Shown in pieces: positions 10,370-22,480 of a stretch of 64,000 nt of DNA (the first letter of the stretch is position 1; the number at the start of each line of letters is the position of its first letter). The stretch comes from Liriodendron chinense. Its lineage: Eukaryota > Streptophyta > Magnoliopsida > Magnoliales > Magnoliaceae. The notes below the pieces were generated by a model. The model did no database searches and had not been told where the DNA came from. It saw only the letters and a program-made list of their open reading frames with translations. The DNA is taken from the NCBI GenBank assembly GCA_003013855.2, contig ML058553.1:124001-188000 (forward strand). Direction: 5' to 3'. A program made the translations under genes and the position numbers.

Positions 10370-10702
10370 AAGCTTGGGTGATTTTTACTGTAATAGCTCT
10401 CAGGTATGGCTACATTTACTAAAAGTCCAATTTCTAGTCCGGCTCATCTCTTTTAGTCTTTTGACGAGAAATTGAAAATTTTACAGCCGAGAATGCCCTT
10501 TTGACCATCATGTGCTCATCAGGAATCCACCGCAACCCAAGGGGAATCCATAATGCCCAGGGGGATTGATCGGATGAGCATTTTTTACTACAAAATTTCA
10601 ATTTCTCGTCAAAAGCCCAAAAAAATGAATAAGCCGAGATATTAGACTTTCAGTAAAAATAACCACAACTCAGGGCTATTACAGTAATATCTCCCAAGCT
10701 TT
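10370..10702. mobile_element. Foldback-type MITE with about 100-bp arms
   Basis: The left arm (GTGATTTTTACTGTAATAG, then TTTTGACGAGAAATTGAAA) is mirrored by the right arm 10590-10690. Both outer edges end in CAAGCTTGGG-like sequence, so AAGCTT is either the TSD or the element tip. It shares family with 10721-11033. Confidence 0.75.
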
Positions 10703-10720
10703 GTGGGGGACATCGTGATG

Positions 10721-11033
10721 GGGATTTGTATTGCAATAGACCTGATCTGTGGGTATTTTTACTAAGAGTCCAATGTCTCATCTAGTTTATAGATTTTAGC
10801 CTTTTGATGAGAAATTGAAATTTTATGGCCATAAATGCCCCTCCACTCTCCCTTGGGCACTATGGATCCGCCTGGGACATATTGAATTCCCCCTGAGCAC
10901 ATGGTGGTTAGAGGGGCATTCTACACTGTAAACTTTTCAATTTCTCGTCAAAAGGCTAAAAAAGATCAGTCATATGAGACATAGACTTTTAGTAAAAATA
11001 GCCACAACTCAGGACTATTTCAATAAAAATCCC
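10721..11033. mobile_element. MITE, 313 bp, with 10-bp TSD
   Basis: The TIRs begin GGGATTTGTATTGCAATAG and, from the other end, GGGATTTTTATTGAAATAG, continuing with TATTTTTACTAAGAGTC / TATTTTTACTAAAAGTC. It is flanked by CATCGTGATG at 10711-10720 and 11034-11043. Unit A has that site once. A 9-10-bp TSD and long TIRs point to a Mutator-like origin (inference). Confidence 0.9.
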
Positions 11034-11043
11034 CATCGTGATG

Positions 11044-11612
11044 TATGTGTTTGGACGCCGATTAGGTGCTACCATCGGAACTGGGACTCTAAGTGGACCA
11101 GTATGATGTATGGGTTTATCAATGCCGTCCATCCATTTTTTCCATATCCTTGTAAGATATAAACCGGGAGAGAGCAGTGGAAGCACATGGACGGCTCATG
11201 TGGCATGTATGTGATTTGATCGAAACAATCGAAAGGGTGGTTCCATTGTGGGTTTAGGATAGACCAAGAATTGGCATTGATTGGATGATCGTTGACATAT
11301 TATTGTTTCCCATCATCTTAATAGATTGGATGGAAAATTAAAATCACGGTGGGCCCTCGGAAAGTTTCAACAGTGAGCATCATCATCACTCCTTCCTGTG
11401 GTGTGGTCCACTTGAGCTTTGGATCTTTCTAACTTTTATACATGTTCCATAAAATAGCACAGAGAAATGGATGGACGGTGTGGATAAAACCCGTACAGCA
11501 TGGTAGCCACTTAAAAGCTCCTGCCAAGTATCTGTTGGATTGATATCTGATTGTTTCCTACTAGAGAGGATTGCATGTGCCCGGTCAAATGGAGATATAT
11601 CTCTGCCCAGGA
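11044..11612. other. Non-coding sequence of unit B, including an R1 copy
   Basis: Bases 11160-11470 are the R1 dispersed repeat. The remainder matches unit A positions 216-310 and unit C 16380-16600. No gene is seen. Confidence 0.55.
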
Positions 11613-12027
11613 CTTTTTGGGGCCATGTCTGTGACAAATCCACTCCGTGCATCTGTTTTTAAAGACCACATTAGTATGGGATTCTAACCATAAGACAGAT
11701 CCAAAAACTCAGGTGGGCCACCAAAAACGAAACAGTGGGAATGGAAACGTTCAACGTTGAAGTTTCCCTAAAGCTGACCATGATATTTATATGACATCCA
11801 AACCGTTCATCTGGTTTTACCACTCAGATAAAATGTAGGAACAAATATCATCCTGATAGAAAACTTCTATCACCCCAGGCGTTCACTCTACACTCTTTCA
11901 TGTGGTATGGCCGACATTAGTATTGGATATTCCTAAATTTTAGAATACTGTCCTATTGTGGTCTTTAAAAGAAGATGGACGGAGTGGATTTGTCGCGGAC
12001 ATCTCTGTGGGCCGCACACAGCCCCGG
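11613..12027. mobile_element. MITE with CAAATCCACTCCGT inner TIRs, unit B copy
   Basis: The left arm contains GACAAATCCACTCCGTGCAT and TTTTTAAAGACCAC. The right arm on the minus strand reads GACAAATCCACTCCGTCCAT and CTTTTAAAGACCAC. The outer edges resemble GCCCAGGACTTTTTGGGGCC and GCCCGGGGCTGTGTGCGGCC. The unit C homologue is at about 16606-16995. No coding sequence. Confidence 0.65.
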
Positions 12028-14106
12028 GCACAGGTATACCTATGTGCCCGAAATACCCGAAATAGGAAGATATTTTGGCGGGAACTGAAGCTGATTTCAT
12101 TCCATCAAATGAAATTACCATAATGCCCACTGTCCATCTGATGTGTGCATTCCTTTCGCCAAAAGATCCAAACAGTGTGGCCCACCTGATGGAATTATTG
12201 GATCTTGGCACACGTGTCACTCTCAATGGCCAAGGTTCCACACACGTGTGAACTTAACAAACCGCCAATCATTCCACCTTAGGAATAATCGTAATATATG
12301 ATAAGCGTCAACCACGCGTGTAGCACCACACGAATCCACACCGTTCAAATTGCATGCCTTGCTGCAAATGGGCCATGACCCACTAATTGCAGTGACCGGA
12401 CGGTTCTGATTGCCTGAATGGAGGCCATCTAACGATTGTTTAAGGAAAAAAAATATTTCAGATTGAAAGTAAAAACGTAGATAGATCAGAGTTCGGTTGA
12501 CCTGGGCATGCCAAAATTTAAACCGTTTAGATTTTAATGCCAGGCGTTCAATCACCACTATTTCCTATGGTGTGATCCACATGATATTTGGATCTGCCTC
12601 ATTTTTGGGCTCATGCCTTGAAATGATCTGAAAAAATGAATGGACGGTGTGGATAAAATACATACAATCATGGTTGGTCCCACATAGTACCGTCCAGTAG
12701 CTACTGGCTACTGACAGCGTCAGTAGGGAATCCTCGTACGTAATCAGCGTCTTACACCAGCCATTAGTCCCAATAGGCCCAACGACGCTAGCGACGAAGG
12801 GATGGAGGTGAAGAGCTCTTGCTGTTTGCAGGAGAGATGACACCAGCCGTTAATCCCAATGGGTCCCACGGCAATAGTCCAATCAGAAGATCGTATTACA
12901 AAATCGATGTGGAAACAATCTCTCTCTGAAACGATCTAAAATAGGGAAATGGAAACGAGCTATATGAGGAATGGTTTTCTGCATACCTGGGTTGTTTTCG
13001 GAGAAGTTTTGAGAGGTGGCGGAATGCCAACCGACTGGAGAGATATACCGGAGCTCTCTCTTCCTCACTATCTCTGCGAAGGTAGCAGGAAATTTATGAG
13101 TTCGACAAACGAAACTTCGTGGAAGGCTCTTTTGAGTCTTAGAAATCTAGTAGCGTGTTTTATTTTTTATTTATTTTTACTTTGTCTGATAACCGGCGGC
13201 TATTCCCGAATTATAAAGCAAAAGGACTATGGTTTGCACGGGACGCGAGTTTTACGTAGGAAGTTCCTGTGCTAGGTGGGGGCCACCGTGATGATTGTGA
13301 GAAATCAACCCCGTCCATCTATATTGTGAGATCATTTGAGGACATGAGACAAAAAATGAACCGGATCCAAGACTCAAGTGGACCGAAAACATGAAGATTG
13401 AACGTCCACATCTGAAATATTCATGGGGCCACATAAATTTTGAATAAGGATAATATTTGTGTTTTCATTTCATCCCAGCAGTAATGACGTTATGAACCAT
13501 ATGGATGGCATATGACATTGCTGTAGACCCAGGGAGGTTTACCGTAGGAATTTTCCCACCCACCTTTTCCTTTTGTGAGGCCCTTAGTCCTGGATCCTGA
13601 TATTTTTTGTCTAATGTCCTAAAATGAGCTCACAAAACGGATGAACGGAGTCAATTTCTCACCAACGTAATGGTGGGATGCCTACCTAAGTTCAACCTGA
13701 GGCTTTTCACAGGAAATCCACGTTTGCACATGAGCCACTTGCTGTCATATACCTTTAGCAACCACATCTTTTTAAATGACAAAACTGCCCTGGTTCAATT
13801 ACCATTGTTTTAGTGTGGTGTTGTCCACTAGAGACTTTGATCTCCTTTATTGTTTTGCTCATGCCCTAAAATGATCTTGAAAAATAGATGGACAGCATGG
13901 ATAAAAATATACATCATGGAGGGACCTACAGAGCACTTTCCAGTAGCAATGGTGACCTGAATTTCCCATCAAAGCCCATAGCAGGAAGTTCTTGCGTGGG
14001 CCACCATGATGTTCTTTATCAGATATCTATCCCATCCATCCATTTTTTTAGATCGTTTTAGGACGTGCGGCTAAAAATGACCCATATTCAAGTCTTGAGC
14101 TGGGAA
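12028..14106. other. Non-coding duplicated body of unit B
   Basis: Collinear with 660-2608 in unit A. It includes a GGAAGTTCCTG-family MITE copy at about 13237-13725 and several unplaced MITE core fragments. No gene is seen. Confidence 0.6.
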
Positions 14107-14111
14107 AGGAA
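14107..14111. other. Empty target site of the young Copia element (unit B)
   Basis: AGGAA occurs once between GGGAA and TACCCACTGCT, the same flanks that surround the filled site at 2609-6433. Confidence 0.9.
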
Positions 14112-14529
14112 TACCCACTGCTGAAACCTTCTTGAGCTCCACCCTGACGTTTATATGCCATCCAAAATGTTTATAAGGTCATTTCCACTCGGATGAACGG
14201 AAAGCATGAAAAACTTAGCTTGATATAAAACTTTCGTAGCCATTTACCAATGTTTCGATGATGGTTGTTCAATCCTCCACTGTTTCCTCTGGTGTGGATC
14301 ACTTGCGCCTTGTATCCGGCTTTGTCTTTTTGGTCGCAAGTACTTATATGAGCTCACAAATTAAATGGATGAATGGGATGGATTTCTCACAAACATTACA
14401 CGTTGGTGTACGATACATCACCAAGTTATGTGGGACTCACCATGATGTATGTTTTATATCCACACTGTCCATTCATTTTACATGATCATTTTGGTACACC
14501 CTTAAAAATGAGGCCAATACAAATCTCGA

Positions 14530-15290
14530 CTACCAAAAACAACTCATTATCTCCATCGAAATAACCACATGCAGATCAAATCACCATTCTTCAAGCCATT
14601 CATATGTACAATATCCCTCCACTTCTTTATGAGCACATGTTGCTTTTTCTTTCTTCTTTTTTTGTTTTGTTTTGTTTTTTTATTACACACACCGCACTCA
14701 CACACCACAATGGGTACTTGAACCCATAACCTTATTGTTGAAACTCCAGAAAAGAGAACGAGAAGGCCAGAAATTGTCCAAAGAGTTCAACTCTTTTTCT
14801 GTGATATTTTGGAATATTTCAATCAGTCGACCAGTCAAAAATGCCAAAACTTATCCAGAAATAAAATTCGATTTTTCTAAATTTTCAGGTAGGCACTCGA
14901 TCAGTTGACCATGTTGTTCGACCAGTCTGCTATCCATCTTCTTGAGCTTTGAATCCTTCCTTCAGTCCATCCTCCCCAGGAATGAATCCCTGACCCATTC
15001 TACATTAGGACAGCCTTCATCTTCTTCACATTGAGTAAAACACAACTTTGAGTTAGGTTGCCGTTGGACATGGTGAGCTTCTTCTCCAACATAAACAATA
15101 TCTTGACCATCCATTTGTTCATGTGCTTCCAGGAGACGCTGGAGTTGCTGTTTGGAAGTGCCAGCAGCTTTCCCGGCATTGTTTGGATCGTCAGAAGAGA
15201 CAAGGGAAGAGAGACGCTGGGAAAGAGGATGTAAAACGGCCTTCCAGATTACGTTGGTTTAAGAGGACGTTGCAAATATTGTAGTTGTGA
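14530..15290 (-). pseudogene. Broken B3-domain gene copy, unit B
   Basis: Bases 14539-14643 match the 3' (C-terminal) coding part of the intact gene (8331-8440). Bases 14995-15290 match its N-terminal part and 5' flank, with MPGKLLALPNSNSSVSWKH and EKKLTMSNGNLTQ still readable. The middle of the domain, including the RRYGAVIKRW segment, is absent and replaced by about 350 bases that include a SINE-like tail. Frameshifts add to the damage. No functional product is expected. Confidence 0.85.
14644..14994 (-). mobile_element. SINE-like insertion inside the B3 pseudogene (unit B)
   Basis: On the minus strand a tRNA-type B box (GGGTTCAAGTACCC) is followed by GTGGTGTGTGAGTGCGGTGT and an A-rich/AAAAC-type tail (14650-14690 on plus). 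The rest (14760-14994) is of unknown origin and includes GATCAGTTGACC-like words. The same sequence sits in unit C at about 19360-19690. Confidence 0.55.
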
Positions 15291-16357
15291 TTTTTTTTTT
15301 AGTGAAATTATGATAATACTTTTTATTTTTTTAAAGTGATAAAGTAGAGAATTGTGGGGCCAATAAGGTAAATTGGATGATATCCAACCCGTCCAAAAGT
15401 AGTAATCCACCAAGATGTGTAGGCAAATTAAAAATTTGGTCGATCAAAACATAAGGTGGGCCACAACATAAAACAAATACTATTCACCACTTAAAACATT
15501 AAAATTCAAGTCCAGCCGATCTGATCATTCCAACAGCAAGATTTTTTGTTCATATGATTAACAGAGTTGGGGGTGCATATGTTGCATGGGTTGAATGTTA
15601 AACATACCATGCGGGCTCAAAATTTTACTAGAAAAACAAACTGGGTTATTCACCCCAAGCATAAAACAAAGGCCTCCCTTCCTTCTGCTTTTTTTTTTTT
15701 TCTTTTTCTTTTTTTTTCTTATTTTTTAGATATTTACTAAAACCACCTGCCTTTGTTTTATTTGTCAAAATCCACCTACTTTTAAGATATTTAAAGTAAT
15801 CCACTTACATTTTCACTCCCTTGTCAATTTTACACTTGGGTAGAAGGTGAAAATACCATTCATTTAAAACAAATAATTAGGCATGTCAATGGGCCGGGCT
15901 AGCCCGTCTGGCTCCTGGGTCGCAATGGGCTAGGTTTGGGCTGAAGGATCATGCCCGAGGGTTGGGCTGAGGCCTAAACTTCAACCATGTTTATAAACTG
16001 GCTGGGCTTGGACTAAGATGTTAAAAAGCCTGTTGGCCTTTGGAAAGCACCATGAGGTGGAACAATAAAAGTAGTACTATCCATCTAATGGTCAGAGTAG
16101 ATCTAAGGTAAGAGAGTTATGCATTTCAAGCGTAACGAGGGAGCTAATTTACGTGCATCTCATGCATCGCCAGAGAGGGGAATTATTTCCCTCTTTTGGA
16201 AAAACTGTTGGCGGCTTGGGTGAGCTACAACATGGTGTTGATGTGGAATCCACGCCGTTCATCAAGTGTGTCACAGAATCTTAGATCATTGGTCCAAAAA
16301 TCATCCCCTTAGTAATTCGTGTGGGCCATACAATTGGAAAAAGTATACAGGGTAGGG
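15291..16357. other. 3' part of unit B, non-coding
   Basis: Holds the repeat also seen at 8935-9150 and 20050-20260, a T-rich tract (15690-15725), a GGGCTGGGC-type degenerate GC-word stretch (15890-16035), and a segment (16060-16357) that reappears at 21870-22170. No gene is seen. Confidence 0.55.
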
Positions 16358-16605
16358 TCACCAGTGAGCATCATCATCACCGCTGCTTCCTGTAGTGTGG
16401 TCCACTTGAGCTTTGAATCTTTCTAACTTTTAGACCTGTTCCATAAATAGGACCGAGAAATGGATGGACGGTGTGGATAAAACCCATACACCACGGTGGC
16501 CACCTAAAAGCTACTGCCGTAGATATGAGGTATCTATTGGATTGATATCTGACTGTTTCCTACTATAGCGGATTGCATGTGCCCCGTCACATGGAGATAT
16601 ATCTG

Positions 16606-16995
16606 TGCCCGGGGCTTTTTGGGGCCCACAGAGATGTCTCTGTTTTTAAAGACCTCATTAATATAGGATTCTAAACATCTGACAGATCCAAAACTCAGGT
16701 GGGCCACCAAAAACAAAACAGTGGGAACGGCTACGATCAACATTGAAGTCTTCCTAGAGCCTACCATGATATTTATTTGCCATCCAAACCGTTCATCTGG
16801 TTATTACCACTGTCGGAACAAATATCATCCTGATAGAAAACTTCTATCACCCCCAAACGTTCAATCTACACTCTTTCAACATGAGTATTGGATATTCCTA
16901 ACATTTAGAGAACTGTCCTATTGTGGTCTTTAAAAGAAGATGGACGGAGTGGATTTGTCACGGACATCTCTGTGGGCCGCACACAGACCAGGAGA
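16606..16995. mobile_element. MITE with CAAATCCACTCCGT inner TIRs, unit C copy
   Basis: Homologue of 11613-12027, with a better-preserved left edge (GGGGCTTTTTGGGGCCCACA). The left inner arm has lost the CAAATCCACTCCGT part. No coding sequence. Confidence 0.55.
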
Positions 16996-16999
16996 ATAT

Positions 17000-18813
17000 T
17001 TCACTACCCGATGGGTTTCGATACCTGGACCTCTTGTTGAAACTCCGTAGGGTCTTCCAACGAGGTAAAGGCTCCGAACCCTGCCTATTGTCCATCTGAT
17101 GTGTACATTCCTTTCGCCAGAAGAACCAAACAGTGTGGCCCACCTGATGTAATTATTTCAGATTGAAAGTGAAAATGTAGATAGATCAGAGTTCGGTTGA
17201 TCTGGGCATGCCAAAATTTAAACCGTGTAGATTTTAATGGTGGGCGTTCATTCACCACTATTTCCTATGGTGTGATCAACATGACATTTGGATCTGCTTC
17301 CTTTTTGGGCTCATGCATTAAACTGATCTGAAAAAATGAATGGACGGTGCGGATAAAATACATACATCATGGTTGGTTCCACATAGTCAGTAGGGAATCG
17401 TCGTCGACGCAATCAGCGTCTTACACCAGCCATTAGTGCCAATAGGCCCAACGACGCTAGCGACGAAGGGATGGAGGTGAAGAGCTATTGCTGTTTGCAG
17501 GAGAGATGACACCAGCCGTTAATCCCAATGGGTCCCACGGCAATTGTCCAATCAGAAGATCGTATTACAAAATCGATGTGGAAACAATCTCTCTCTGAAA
17601 TTATCGAAAATGGTGAAAAAGGAACGAGCTATATGAGGAATGGTTTTCTGCATACCTGAGTTGTTTTCGGAGCAGTTTTGAGAGGTGGCGGAATGCCAAC
17701 CGACTGGAGAGATATACCGGAGCTCTCTCTTCCTCTCTATCTCTGCGAAGGTAGCAGGAAATTTCTGAGTTCGACAAACGGAACTTCAAGGAAGGCTCTT
17801 TTGAGTCTTAGAAATCTAGTAGCGTGTTTTATTTTTTATTTATTTTTACTTTTGTCTTATAACCGGCTATTCCCAAATTATAAAGCAAAAGGCCTATTGT
17901 TTGCACGGGACGGGAGTTTTACGTATAGGAAGTTCCTGCGCTAGGTGGGGCCCACCGTGATGATTGTGAGAAATCAACCCGTCCATCTGTATTAATTGTG
18001 AGATCATTTTAGGACATGAGACAAGAAATGAACTGGATCCAAGACTCAAGTGGACCGAAAACATGAATATTTAACATCCACATTTGAAATATTCATGGGG
18101 CCATAGAAATTTTGAATAAGGATAATATTTGTGTTTTCAGTTCATCCCAGCAGTAACTACGTTATGAACCGTATGAATGGCATATAACATTACTGTTGAC
18201 CCAGGGAGGTTTACCGTAGGACTTTTCCCACCCACCTTTTCGTTTTGTGAGGCACCTTGAGTATTGAATCCGGATCATTTTTTGTCTCAAGTCCTAAAAT
18301 GAGCTTACGAAATGGATGAACTGAGTGAATTTCTTATAAACATAACGGTGGTAGTCCTACCTAGGTTCAAGAACTTCCTGCCTAAGGCTTTTCAAAGGAA
18401 ATCAGCGTTTGCACATGAGCCGCTTGCTGGCATATACCGTTAGCAACCACTTTTTTTTTAAATGACAAAACTGCCCTTGTTCAATTTCTACTGTTTTAGT
18501 GTGGTGTTGTCCACCAGATACTTTGATATCTCTCATTTTTTTGGCTCATGCCCTAAAATTATGATCTTGAAAAATAGATGGACGGTATGATAAAAATATA
18601 CATCATGGAGGGGCCCACAGAGGACTTTCCAGTAGCAATGGTGACCCGAATTTCCTGTCAAAGCCTATTGCAGGAAGTTCTTGCGTGGGCCACCATGATG
18701 TTTTTGAGATATCTATCCCATCTATCCATTTTTTTATATCATTTTAGGACATGCGGCTAAAAATGAGCCATATCCAAGTCTCAAGTGAGTCACAAGAGAG
18801 GGAAAACTGGGAA
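17000..18813. other. Non-coding duplicated body of unit C
   Basis: Collinear with 940-2608 and 12460-14106. It contains the GGAAGTTCCTG-family MITE copy at about 17909-18405. No gene is seen. Confidence 0.6.
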
Positions 18814-18818
18814 AGGAA
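18814..18818. other. Empty target site of the young Copia element (unit C)
   Basis: A second uninserted AGGAA site with the same flanks as 14107-14111. Confidence 0.9.
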
Positions 18819-19249
18819 TACCCACTGCTGAAACCATCTTGAGCTCCACCCTGATGTTTATATGCCATCCAAAATGTTTATAAGGTCATTTCCACTCGGA
18901 TGAACGGAAAGCATGAAAAACTTAGCTTGATATAAAACTTTTGTAGCCATATTAACGTTTCAATGATGGTTGTTCAATCCTCCATTGTTTCCTCTCGTGT
19001 GGATCACTTGGGCCTTGTATCCGGCTTTGTCTTTTTTGTCACAAGTACTTATATGAGCTCGCAAATTAAATGGATGAATGGAATGGATTTCTCACAAACA
19101 TCACGTGTCGGTGTACCACACATCACCAAGTTATGTAAATGTGGGACTCACCATGATGTATGTTTTATATCCACACTGTCCATTCATTTTACAAGATCCT
19201 TTTGGTACACCGTTAAAAATGAGGCCAATACTAATCTCAACTACCAAAA

Positions 19250-20010
19250 ACAACTCATTATCTCCATCGAAATAACCACATGCAGATTAAATCACCATTC
19301 TTCAAGCCATTCATATGTACAATATCCCTCCACTTCTTTACGAGCACATGTTGCTTTTTCTTTCTTCTTTTTTGTTTGTTTTTTTATTACATACACCGCA
19401 CCCACACACACCGGGTACTTGAACCCATAACCTTAGTGTTGAAACTCCCATGAAAGAAAACGAGAAGGCCAAACCAAAGAGCTCAACTCTTTTTCTGTGA
19501 TATTTTGGAATATTTCGATCAGTCAGCTGGTCAAAAATGCCAAAACTTATCCAGAAAGAAAATTTGATTTTTCTAATTTTTCAGGTAGGTGCTCAATCAG
19601 TTGACCATGTTGTTCGACCAATCGAACTATGCTATTGATCTTCTTGAGCTTGGAATCCTTCCTTCAGTCCATCCTCGCCATGAATGAATCCGCGACCCAT
19701 TCTACATTAGGACGGCCTTCATCACATTGAGTAAAACACGACTTTGAGTTAGGTTGCCGTCGGACATGGTGAGCTTCTTCTCCAACATGAACAATATCTT
19801 GACCATCCATTTGTTCATGTGCCTCAATCCAGGAGACGCTGGAGTTGCAGTTTGGAAGCGCCGGCAGCTTTCCGGGCATTGTTTGGATCGTCAGAAGAGA
19901 GAAGGGAAGAGAGACGCTGGGGAAGAGGATGTTAAACGGCCTTCTAGAATACGTCGGTTTAAGAGGACGTTGCAAATATTGTAGTTGTGATTTTTTTTTT
20001 AGTGAAATTA
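19250..20010 (-). pseudogene. Broken B3-domain gene copy, unit C
   Basis: C-terminal coding part at 19255-19355 and N-terminal part at 19690-20010. The N-terminal frame is open for about 50 codons (MPGKLPALPNCNSSVSWIEA) and then shifts out of the EKKLTMSDV frame. The middle is replaced by the same SINE-containing sequence as in unit B, so the break happened before B and C separated. Confidence 0.85.
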
Positions 20011-20385
20011 CGATAATACTTACTTTCTATTTTTTAAAAGTGATAAAGTAAAGAATTGTGGGGCCAATAAGGTAAATTGGATGATATCCAACCCGTCCAA
20101 AAGCTGTAATCCACCATGATGTGTAGGCAAATTAAAATTTTGGTCGATCGAAACATAAGGTGGGCCACAACATAAAAACAAATACTATTCACCACTTAAA
20201 ACATTAAAATTCAAGTCCAGCCGATCTGATCATTCCAACAGCAAGATTTTTCGTTCATATGATTATCAGAGTTGGGGTGCATATGTTGCATGGGTTGTAT
20301 GTTAAACATACCATGCAGGCTCAAAATTTTACTAGAAAAACAAACTGGATTATTCACCCCAAGCGTAAAAGAAAGCCCTCCCTTC

Positions 20386-20440
20386 CTCTTTTTTTTTTTT
20401 TTTTTTTTTTTTTCTTTTTTTTTTTTTCTTTTTTTTTTCT
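20386..20440. repeat. T-rich tract
   Basis: About 50 bases of almost pure T with three or four C interruptions; the same site in unit B is 15690-15725. It could be the tail of a retroposed sequence read on the minus strand. Confidence 0.8.
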
Positions 20441-20575
20441 TATCTAAAACCACCTGCTTTATTTTATTTGTCAAAATCCGCCTACTTTTAAGATATTTAA
20501 AGTAATCCACTTGTCAATTTTACACTTGGGTAAAAGGTGAAAATACCATTCATTTAAAACAAATAAGTAGGCATG

Positions 20576-20740
20576 TCAATCGGCCGGGCTAGCCCGTCTG
20601 GCTCCTGGTCTGGGTCGCATTGGGCTGGGTTTGGGCTGGAGGATCATGCCCGAGGGTTGGGCTCAGGCCTAAACTTCAAGCATGTTGATAAACTGGCTGG
20701 GCTTGGACTAAGATGTTCAAAAGCCCATCGGCCTTTGGAA
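20576..20740. repeat. Degenerate GGGCTGGGC-type GC-word stretch
   Basis: Homologous to 15890-16035. This kind of sequence (GGCCGGGCT, TGGGCTGGGTTTGGGC) resembles the ends of hAT-like MITEs that begin TAGGGCTG, but no paired terminus is seen here. Confidence 0.5.
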
Positions 20741-20756
20741 AGCACCATGAGGTGAG

Positions 20757-21396
20757 GCAGGGTAACAGCTCAGGGTAAGGCACTGACCGTGGGGCCCACC
20801 TCAATGTATATGTTGTATATTGACACTGTCCATCCATTTCTACAGCTCATTTTAGGACATGATGCTGACCGTTGGGCCCACCTCAATGTATATGTTGTAT
20901 ATCGACACTGTCCATCCATTTCTCCAGCTCATTTTAGGACATGATACTGACCGTGGGGCCCACCTCGATGTATATATTGTATACCGACACTGTCCATCCA
21001 TTTCTCCGGCTCATTTTAGGACATGATACAGAAAATGAGGCAGATTAAAAACCCAGGTGGACATCACCGGAGAAAAATAATGGCGATTGAACGCCTACCA
21101 TTAAAAATTTCCTAAGGCCCATTATAATGTTTGTTTGCCTTCCAACCTGTTGATAAGGTCATACAGACCTGGATGAAGGGAAAAAAACAAATAGAAGATT
21201 GGTCCAAAAATTTTGTGGCCTTTAGAAGTTTTTAGTGGTGGGAGTTCAATCCCTACTGTGTGGTACACTTGAGTTCCAATCTGCCTCATATTTCGGACAA
21301 TGCCCAAAAATGAGGAGGCAAAACAGATGGATGGAGTGGATATACAACAGTTACATTGAAGTGGGCCCACGGTAAGCTGTTACCACTGCCTGACCT
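20757..21396. mobile_element. MITE with an internal triplicated 82-bp segment
   Basis: The left end GCAGGGTAACAGCT, then GGGGCCCACCTCAATGTATA, is mirrored on the minus strand from the right end: GCAGTGGTAACAGCT, then GTGGGCCCACTTCAATGTA. The left arm contains three tandem copies of an 82-bp unit. No coding sequence and no clear TSD. Confidence 0.75.
20783..21028. repeat. Tandem repeat, 3 x 82 bp
   Basis: Units start at 20783, 20865 and 20947, each beginning CTGACCGT and ending GGACATGAT. Only a few substitutions separate them, so the expansion is recent compared with the host MITE. Confidence 0.95.
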
Positions 21397-22480
21397 TAGA
21401 TTTCCATTGCCTTAATTAATGTTAAAAAGGAGGAGAGAAATCACAAAGATGGTTTTCAGGCTTGCGTGGTTATCATCATGTTATTTTTGTAAAATCAATC
21501 CGGACCACTCCAACGTGTCACCCCATGTTATGCTACGGACCAAAAATCAGTCCCATCTGTGTTTTAAGTGGACCACATGATTGAAAACAGTGTATAGAGC
21601 CATGTATATGCTCCAAACTATTTCTCTTCGTATGGCCCATCTGAATAACCGATGGGGATGATATTTTGGCATCAGGCTTAAATTTTTCATGTGTAGTATC
21701 TGATGGTTGGAGTGGGTTTTCTATAATAATCACAATCTGCCTTGTAAATATCAAGGGTGGATATCACACGCTTGACTGTTTCCCTTGGTGTGGCCCACCT
21801 AAATTGCTTGTATTTTGTCCATCGGTTTAAAGTAGTATTGTCCATCTATTGGTCAGAGTGGATCTATTTAAAGTAGTATTATCCATCTAATGGTCAGAGT
21901 GGATATAAGGTAAGAGAGTTATGCATTTCAAGCGTAACGAGGGAGCTTATAATTTATGTGCATCTCATGCATCGCCAGAGAGGGGAATTATTTCCCACCT
22001 CTTTTGGAAAAACTGTTGGCGGCTTGGGTGAGCTACAACTTGGTGTCGATGTGGAATCCACGCCGTTCATCAAGTGTGTCACAGAATCTTAGATCATTGG
22101 TCCAAAAATCATCCCCTTAGTGATTCGTGTGGGCGATACAATTGAAAAAAGTATACAGTGTAGGGTTACCTTCCGAACTGTTTTCATTGATGTGGCCCAT
22201 CTGAATCTAGGATGGACCCGATTGTTTAGGAACCATGCCTAAATATTGGTGTGGCATCTACTGGTTGGAGTGGATTTTATATAATCATCACGATGGGTCC
22301 TCTAATAATCAAGGGTGGATGTTTCTCTTGTAACTTTTTTCTTTGATGTGTCCCACCTGAATTACAGTTAAGACTAATAATTTCGCTCTTGGCATAGAAC
22401 AGGATTACACATCTATTGGTCAGATTAGATCTTACATAAGCATCACGGTGGGCCCATTTAAAAATCAATGTGGTGGAAAA
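21397..22480. other. Non-coding spacer, end of unit C
   Basis: Bases 21870-22170 repeat 16060-16357. Words such as GGTCAGAGTGGAT and TGTGGCCCATCTGAAT recur at 21650-21800 and 22190-22340, suggesting degenerate MITE copies. No gene is seen. Confidence 0.5.

Larger units (their letters stand above)
10370..16357. repeat. Tandem unit B
   Basis: Collinear with unit A and, from about 11370, with unit C. Relative to A it has an extra MITE at 10721-11033, an extra stretch at about 11470-12200 and no LTR elements. It shares with C, but not A, the disruption of the B3 gene by SINE-containing sequence. B and C are therefore probably each other's closest relatives. Sampled B/C divergence is about 4-5% by eye. 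Confidence 0.75.
16358..22170. repeat. Tandem unit C
   Basis: Collinear with unit B from about 11371 onward. It lacks the piece equivalent to 12205-12450. Its right part is split by a MITE at 20757-21396 plus flanking sequence to about 21870. It carries the third, broken B3 gene copy. Confidence 0.75.
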
